A model generated the notes under the pieces. That model was not told the DNA's origin, ran no database searches, and saw only the letters and a program-made list of their open reading frames with translations. Positions 9,001-15,000 of a stretch of DNA of 15,500 nucleotides are shown one piece after another. Location: the NCBI GenBank assembly GCA_905221605.1, contig CAJNDS010002403.1, positions 255,501 through 271,000 on the forward strand, written 5' to 3'. The stretch's first letter is position 1. Each line of letters begins with the position of its first letter. The position numbers were made by a program, and so were the translations under genes. This DNA is from Symbiodinium natans (taxonomy: Eukaryota; Sar; Dinophyceae; Suessiales; Symbiodiniaceae).

Positions 9001-12000
9001 GAAGGATTATCGTAGCCCATCGAAAATTGCAAGTTCTCAGTGAATGACTAGATTTCTCTTTGTCCTGGCAAAGAGGGTTTAGGGCTTGGGGTTTGGGGTT
9101 TAGGGTTTGGCTAGGATTTAAGGACTTCTTACGGAAGAAACTTCAAGTCCAATGTATACTACTTACTGCCCAGATTGAGGCCCTCAGAACTCTACTTCTA
9201 AGTCGGGCACCTCGCTGTTCTAGAAGGAGTTGGAAGGGTTTTTAATTTAGGGCTTTCAAAGGCTGGAGGGTCGGGATGAAGTAAAGCTGTTGAGAGGGTT
9301 GAGGATGCTGGTGGGAACTCCTGAAATGCCGCTCCTGTAACGGCGCATTGTTGCGCGCATAAAGGAGGCGACCATGGGGGCGAATTGCGGAGGGTCTGAA
9401 AGCCCGGTGGTCGAAGAACAGTTCCTGTTGAGGCTCCCTTGGGCGTCGGCGTAGCGTTCTGCTGATGGGTGGCGACCGGCTGCGCAACATGTGTGGCGAC
9501 CATTGTCGTGGTAGAAGAGGGGGGGGGGGTTCTTTAAACTATGGCCTCTTTTTTGGGGGTTTAGGGTTTGGGGTCTACGGTGGAACTTTGTGTTAAGAAA
9601 TTTTATGAAGCAAGAAATTAGACTCTCGAATTGAGAAAAATAATTATATTCAGAGTCTGAATCGCAACCCAAACGTAATTACAAATTGAATGGCCTTTTT
9701 GCAAGGCTCCAGCCCTCCAGCCCTCCAGCCCTCCACAGCCCTCCACAGCCCTCCACAGCCCTCCACAGCCCTCCACACCCTCCACAGCCCTCCAGTCCTT
9801 GAGCCCTCCAGCCCTCCAGCCCTCCAGCCCTCCAGCCCTCCAGCCCTCCAGCCCTCCAGCCCTCCAGCCCTCCAGCCCTCCAGCCCTCCAGCCCTCCAGC
9901 CCTCCAGCCCTCCAGCCCTCCAGCCCTCCAGCCCTCCAGCCCTCCAGCCCTCCAGCCCTCCAGCCCTCCAGCCCTCCAGCCCTCCAGCCTGCCAGCCTCC
10001 AGCCCTGCCCTGATCCTGAGGATGGAGGGCTGGAGGGCTGGAGAGCCTGGAGGGATGGAGGGCAGGAGGGCTGGAGGGCTGGAGGCTGGGGAGGGGGGGC
10101 TGGAGGGCTGGAGGGCTGGAGGGCTGGGGGCTGGAGGGTGAGGGGCGGGGGGCTGGGGTGGGGGGCTGGGGGATGTGGGTGGTGGGTGGTGGAAGGCTGA
10201 GGCGGGCTGCTGGGTGTGGGAGTGAGGGCTGTGGAGGGCTGAGGGCGGAAGGTGCAGGGATGGAGGGCTGAGAGCTGGAGGGCTGTGGAGGGCTGTGGAG
10301 GGCTGTGGAGGAGGGCTGGAGGGCTGGAGGGCTGGAGGGCTGTGGAGGGCTGTGGAGGGTGGAGGGGCCCTGAAACGAGGCGCTCAAACGTGGTGGGGGA
10401 AGGGGGGCGGTGGGCGGTGTGGGCGGTGTGGGCTGGGGGCGGTGGGGGCGGTGGGGGCGGGCGTGCGTTGGAGCGCCTTAAAACATCTCAAAGAAGGTAG
10501 CCAGTGCTGGAGGGCTGTGGAGGGGTGGAGGGGTGGAGGGCTGGAGGGCTGGAGGGCTGGAGGGCTGGAGGGCTGGAGGGCTGGAGGCTGGAGAAAGCAA
10601 AGGGTTGGTCAGGTTGTTTTCAAGACTCTCGCCTCAAATCTACCTTTCTTAATACATCTGCCTGGTTAAGAAATGTCCCAGACTCTGGTGGACCTTCGAA
10701 CCTTTCTTATCATAAGTTTTGACCGTAGGGTTGCTATTGTAATACGGATCCTGATTTGTAGGCAGGGTACGCCGGCGGGACCAAAATGTGGAGAACAACC
10801 CGACAATCCTTCAACCCTGAAACCCCAAACCCTGACACCCCTTTGCCACCCCATTGCCACCCCAAACCATATTAAAACCTAAACCCCTAAACTCTACACC
10901 TGAGCCCGTAAACCAACCAAAAAACCATAAACCCCTAAACTCCCTAAACCCCTACACCCTCAAGCCCTAACCCCAACCACCTAAACACTAAACCCCTAAA
11001 CCCTAAACCCCTAAACCCTTACACCCTAAACCCTACCGCCCTAAAACACTAGACCCCTAAATCCGAAACCCTAAACCCTTAACCCTCAAATCTTAAACCT
11101 AGACCCCCAAACCCTCAAACCCTAAACCATACAACCCTAAAACCCTAAACCCTAAACCCCTCAAACCCAAGGTGCCATGTTCAGCGCGCCCGCCAGGGCG
11201 GAGGAGGCCAGGGTCTCGTAGGAGCCGATGACGCCTGCTTTTTTTCTTCGGGGGGTTTGTAGGGTTTGGGGTTTGCCAGGGTTTAGGGTTTAGGGTTTAG
11301 GGTATAGGGTTTAGGGTTTAGGTTTAGGGTGTGGGGTTTAGGGTTTATGGGTTTATGGGTTTCGGGTTCGGGTTTGCTTAGTAAGTGTGTTTAGGATGTA
11401 TAGGGTTGATAGGGTTTCGATAGGGTTTGTGGGTTTGGGGGTTCGTGCTGAGTTCCCAGGCTTGGTGTGGGAGTTGGCGGGGTGGTGTGTGGGGCGGGGG
11501 GGGGGGGGGGGGGTGGGCGGCGACTTTGCGGGAGTTCGGGTGCTTTTATACTCTAGCCCTCAACCCAACACGTTTTTAAACCTTTCCGACCGGGCTGGCA
11601 AGTAGGATCTGGGGTTCCAATGAACGTTCTCGGGCTTTGCATTCATGGGTACAGGCTTGAGGGTTTAGGGGCTTTAGGTTTTAGGGTTGAGGGTTTACGG
11701 CTTGCGAGTTTAGGGGTGTAGGGATGTAGTTCAGAGGAGTTAAGGGGTGGTTCTAACCCTAAACCCTGAACCCTAAACCCTAAACCCTGACTTTGAGGGC
11801 CGCCTTTCCTCATGGAATTTATAAGTGTGCAAAAACTTAGAGTAGAAGTTCCTGAACTACAACAGTTTGCATGCCCTACGCCATGAGGCCTAAACCCAAG
11901 TAACTAGGCCGCTCCTTGCAAGCCCGTCTCCGCCGGAGCGCGCTTAGGGTGTAGGGTTTAGGGTTGCAGGTTGAAGGTTCAGAGAAGCAATTGAGCCTTT

Positions 12001-15000
12001 CATGGGCGTTCACGTGTCTAAGCTAACATAACCTAACCTAACCTAGCCTAAGCTGACCTAACCTAACCTCGCCGAACCACGCTCTGTCGATGCAGCTCCT
12101 GGTTTGACTTCTCAGGTGCGCAAAACGTCAGGTGGCGCTGCGCCCCAGCATACATGGCTTGTCCAAATCTAGGCGCGCTATTGTGTGGTTTTGGCCGCCT
12201 CCGTTGCCTCATGCCTCTATAAGGCGAAGGGCACGGTACACTCTTCCAGTCGCCGCATCTCTTCCAGCATCTGCATCGGGGAGTAAGTGGCGTCTCAAGG
12301 GGCGCAGGTCGTGGGCGACCTTTGCAAGACGTCCCGAAAGCCGCGAAGGGCCCTTTCATGCACCTGTCCTGTTGATATCTTTCACAGTTCTGCTGGCGAC
12401 CGCAGAGCAAAAGGACAACCGCACAGTCATCTAACAGGCTTCAGGCTGGCAAAGCTTAAAACCCTAAACCCCTAACCCCTAACCCCGAAACCCTACACCC
12501 TAACCCTAAACCCTAAACCAACCCTGGAACCCTAAACCCTACCGTAGGGGATTCTGCACGCCGAAAGCGGCCTTCTTCGCGGCCAAAAGCTCTGGCCAAC
12601 GGCTCCTGAATCTCCGAACTCTCAACCCTGGTTTAGGTTTAGGGTTTAGGGAGATCAACACTCTAAACCCTCAACCAAAAACCCTCAAACTCTTGTTTAG
12701 GGGTTGGTGTTTAGGGTTGAGGGCTACTTGGAGGTTCCTGGGTAGTTATAAAGTGAGAGAGAGAGAGAGGGAGAGACGACACCTCTTGGCAAAGAGATGG
12801 GCACCCACGTTGTCTCCGCCCGAAGGTTGAGACCCAAATTGGGCGCAGGGCTCCGAAAACGTCATAGCCCCACGCAGGAAGCAAGGCATGAAAATCCGTG
12901 CCTGGCGCCTGTGCATGAAAGGGTTCTGTCGGGAGAGGGAGAGGAGACATTTACTAAGGGAAGGCCACGTCAGGGCCGGGGTACTGGGAATGCCGCGTCC
13001 GGGCAGAAGACCTCGCCAGGGCTCCCAAATATCCGGGCTTTGGTAGGCCTGCAAGGCGTCCCTGTAGACTACAGTGTCCTGTGCCCATCACCAGTGTGGT
13101 CCAAGTTCTCGTCCGTGCCTGGCGCGGCACCTGACGTAGTTGGAGACATGAGGGTTCTGTCTGGGGAGGAGACATTTACTAGGGCAAGGCCACGCCAGGG
13201 CCGGTACTTGAAGGAGGATTGCTTTCCAACATACCACGACTGAGACCAACTTCCAGATAGGCATAAACATAGATGTCAGTACACCTGGAGGAAAGTTACT
13301 GTAGGCCGAAACAGATATGGTCGGGGGTGCTCATCGAGCCCGTACCCCAAGGCTCTTAGTGCCGCTCCGGAGGTCCACCCTTCAACTAGCACCAGCCCCA
13401 AAGCAGTGTGGAAGCGCTAGGCTCCGGAAATTAATTATAGGTAATTAGGGTTATAGGTACGGTAACTTTCATAATTAACTGGTTATAACCTAACATACTT
13501 TTCACTTCCCATGAACCTTCAAGTAAACCCTTTAGTCCAAACTCGCAGCAGCAAAACGGACACTTACAGGCGCCGCTGCTAGGGCTCCGGGTTTGGGTGG
13601 CGCCTGGTAGTCTCGAGTTGGGGTTCCGTCAGCTGCCACGACAAAGTTGGGAAGATAACCCCCGTGTAAGGCCCCGCACTTTGTTGCCATGGTGCCACGG
13701 CGATTCTCAACGCGGCTCTGTAAACCCTATAGACCCTATAAACCCAAACCCTATAAACCCTATAAAACCTATAAACCCTATAAGCCCTATAAACCCTATA
13801 AACCCTATAAACCCTATAAACCCTGCAAACCCTATAAACCCTATAAACCCCATAAACCCTATAAACCCTATAAACCCTATAAACCCTAAACCCGAATTAA
13901 ACCCTGCAACCATGGCTACAACCCACCCTGGCCCGCGGCAGCTCCCCAGATCATCCAAAAGCCCTTGATGAAGGAATATACTAAAGGGTTCTGCTGTATG
14001 GGCCCTTAATTCGTATAGGGAAAATAGGGGGTATATAAGGGGTACCCTTTCAAGGGCCCATATTAAGGGGCCATGTACTTTGTACTCAGGATAGCGATAT
14101 TATGAAGTAGGGTATATTCCCTAGTTAAGGGGTTTTGGAAGATCGGTCACCCTAGCCTGTGCATGTTGGTTTTATGGTTTAGGGTTTAGGGTAAGTGGTT
14201 ACCGAGTTTAGGGTTTAGGGTAAGTGGTTGCCGAAGTGGAACCTCAAATGACCCTATGCCCTATAAACCGTAATTAACAACTCGTTTAGGCATTTCGTGA
14301 GTTCCTTTTGCGGCAAGCGCCTCACCCTTAACCTTATGAAGCCCTTGGAGACCTTTGGCTGTTGCTACAGTCAGTATACCAACAGGGGCCTTTGCTTGTA
14401 TATACTAGGCCAAAACTTGTGAGGCCTCAACCCGAAACCCCAAAAACCATAAACCCTGCAGAGCCCTATAGACGCCTCTAGACCTCTTTTGTAAGAAGCT
14501 GGAAAACACAAATCAAGAAGCAAATCCTAAACCCCTGAGATCACTAGAATCCCTGAACGCCCTAAAGACACTTTAGAACCCTCAAGCAAACCCAGCTAAA
14601 CCCTAAACCCTATACCCTCAAACACAACCCGGTCCTTGAGACCCTGGAAAAGGAAGAAGTAGAGGAAGTTAGAGGAGCCCACGGTCTGCAGCATCGGAGT
14701 ACAGCCTCGGCGCTTGACAGTAGGGTTCAGGGTTTAGGGTTTAGGGTTTAGGGTTTAGGGTTTAGGGTTTAGGGTTTAGGGTTTAGGGTTTAGGGTTGAG
14801 GGTTTAGGGTTCAGGATTGAGGGTTTAGGAATGAGGGTTTAGGGGTTAGGGATTAGGGTATAAGAGACTTCGCGAGCTTTTTCCCTGTCTAGTACTTTTA
14901 GGGTTGAGAGGTTTAGGGTCTTTGTTTGGTGTGTGTGTGTGTGTGTGCGCGTGTCATTGTGAGGTCGCGTACCCGGACGTGAAGCACCGCGGTTGTCAGT

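Larger units (their letters stand above)
8545..11175 (-). other. Intron (2.6 kb) between TM3 and PLW exons
   Basis: GC-AG intron. It holds G-rich telomere-like repeats at 8588-8696, three 14-bp tandem units at 8850-8891, a ~42-bp duplication at 8962-9047, a mostly unique stretch at 9047-9700 with open but unrecognised frames on both strands, the inverted minisatellite at 9705-10590, and a C-rich telomere-like tract at 10806-11168. Confidence 0.5.
11235..14615 (-). other. Intron (3.4 kb) between TM2 and TM3 exons
   Basis: GT-AG intron. Contents: G-rich telomere-like repeats (11260-11395, 11650-11750), an 18-nt G run at 11496-11513, C-rich repeats (11756-11791, 12459-12545), TTAGG-type pentamers at 12025-12068, a mostly unique region at 12070-12440, a 90-bp direct repeat at 12895 and 13112, a GA microsatellite at about 12752-12771, the CCCTATAAA array at 13722-13893 and a foldback element at 13947-14146. 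A plus-strand frame of 148 codons at 12797-13243 contains the direct repeat and resembles no family I know. Confidence 0.45.

Noticed and set aside
9004-9030. A resemblance of CGTAGCCCATCGAAAA to the dinoflagellate spliced leader.
   Set aside because: Only a partial match, internal to a local duplication, without the conserved TTTTGGCTCAAG end.
9256-9672. A 138-codon minus-strand ORF.
   Set aside because: It crosses an 11-nt C run and a telomere-like stretch, has two other overlapping open frames, and shows no recognisable domain. It lies within the 2.6-kb intron.
9690-10387. Proline/serine- or glycine/tryptophan-rich ORFs of up to 245 codons.
   Set aside because: They are translations of the CCCTCCAG/CTGGAGGG minisatellite, open in several frames because stop codons cannot arise in the unit.
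12063-12434. ORFs of 100-115 codons on both strands in a GC-balanced unique island.
   Set aside because: All frames are similarly open, with no domain, no matching neighbour and no consistent splice partners after the TM2 exon was found.
11804-13690. An alternative N-terminal half of the carrier: minus-strand frames at 13690-13568 (ATG in ACCATGG, GTAAGT donor), 12571-12543, 12293-12215, 12110-12068 and 11851-11804 that join in frame to the TM3 exon.
   Set aside because: The TM2 exon at 14616-14705 matches the family far better and also joins TM3 in frame. The alternative lacks SNF, YRG and PLD motifs. It shows how easily short open islands can be chained by chance.
13597-13968. INP-, KPY- and GFI-repeat ORFs on both strands.
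   Set aside because: They are products of the nine-base CCCTATAAA array, whose length is a multiple of three.
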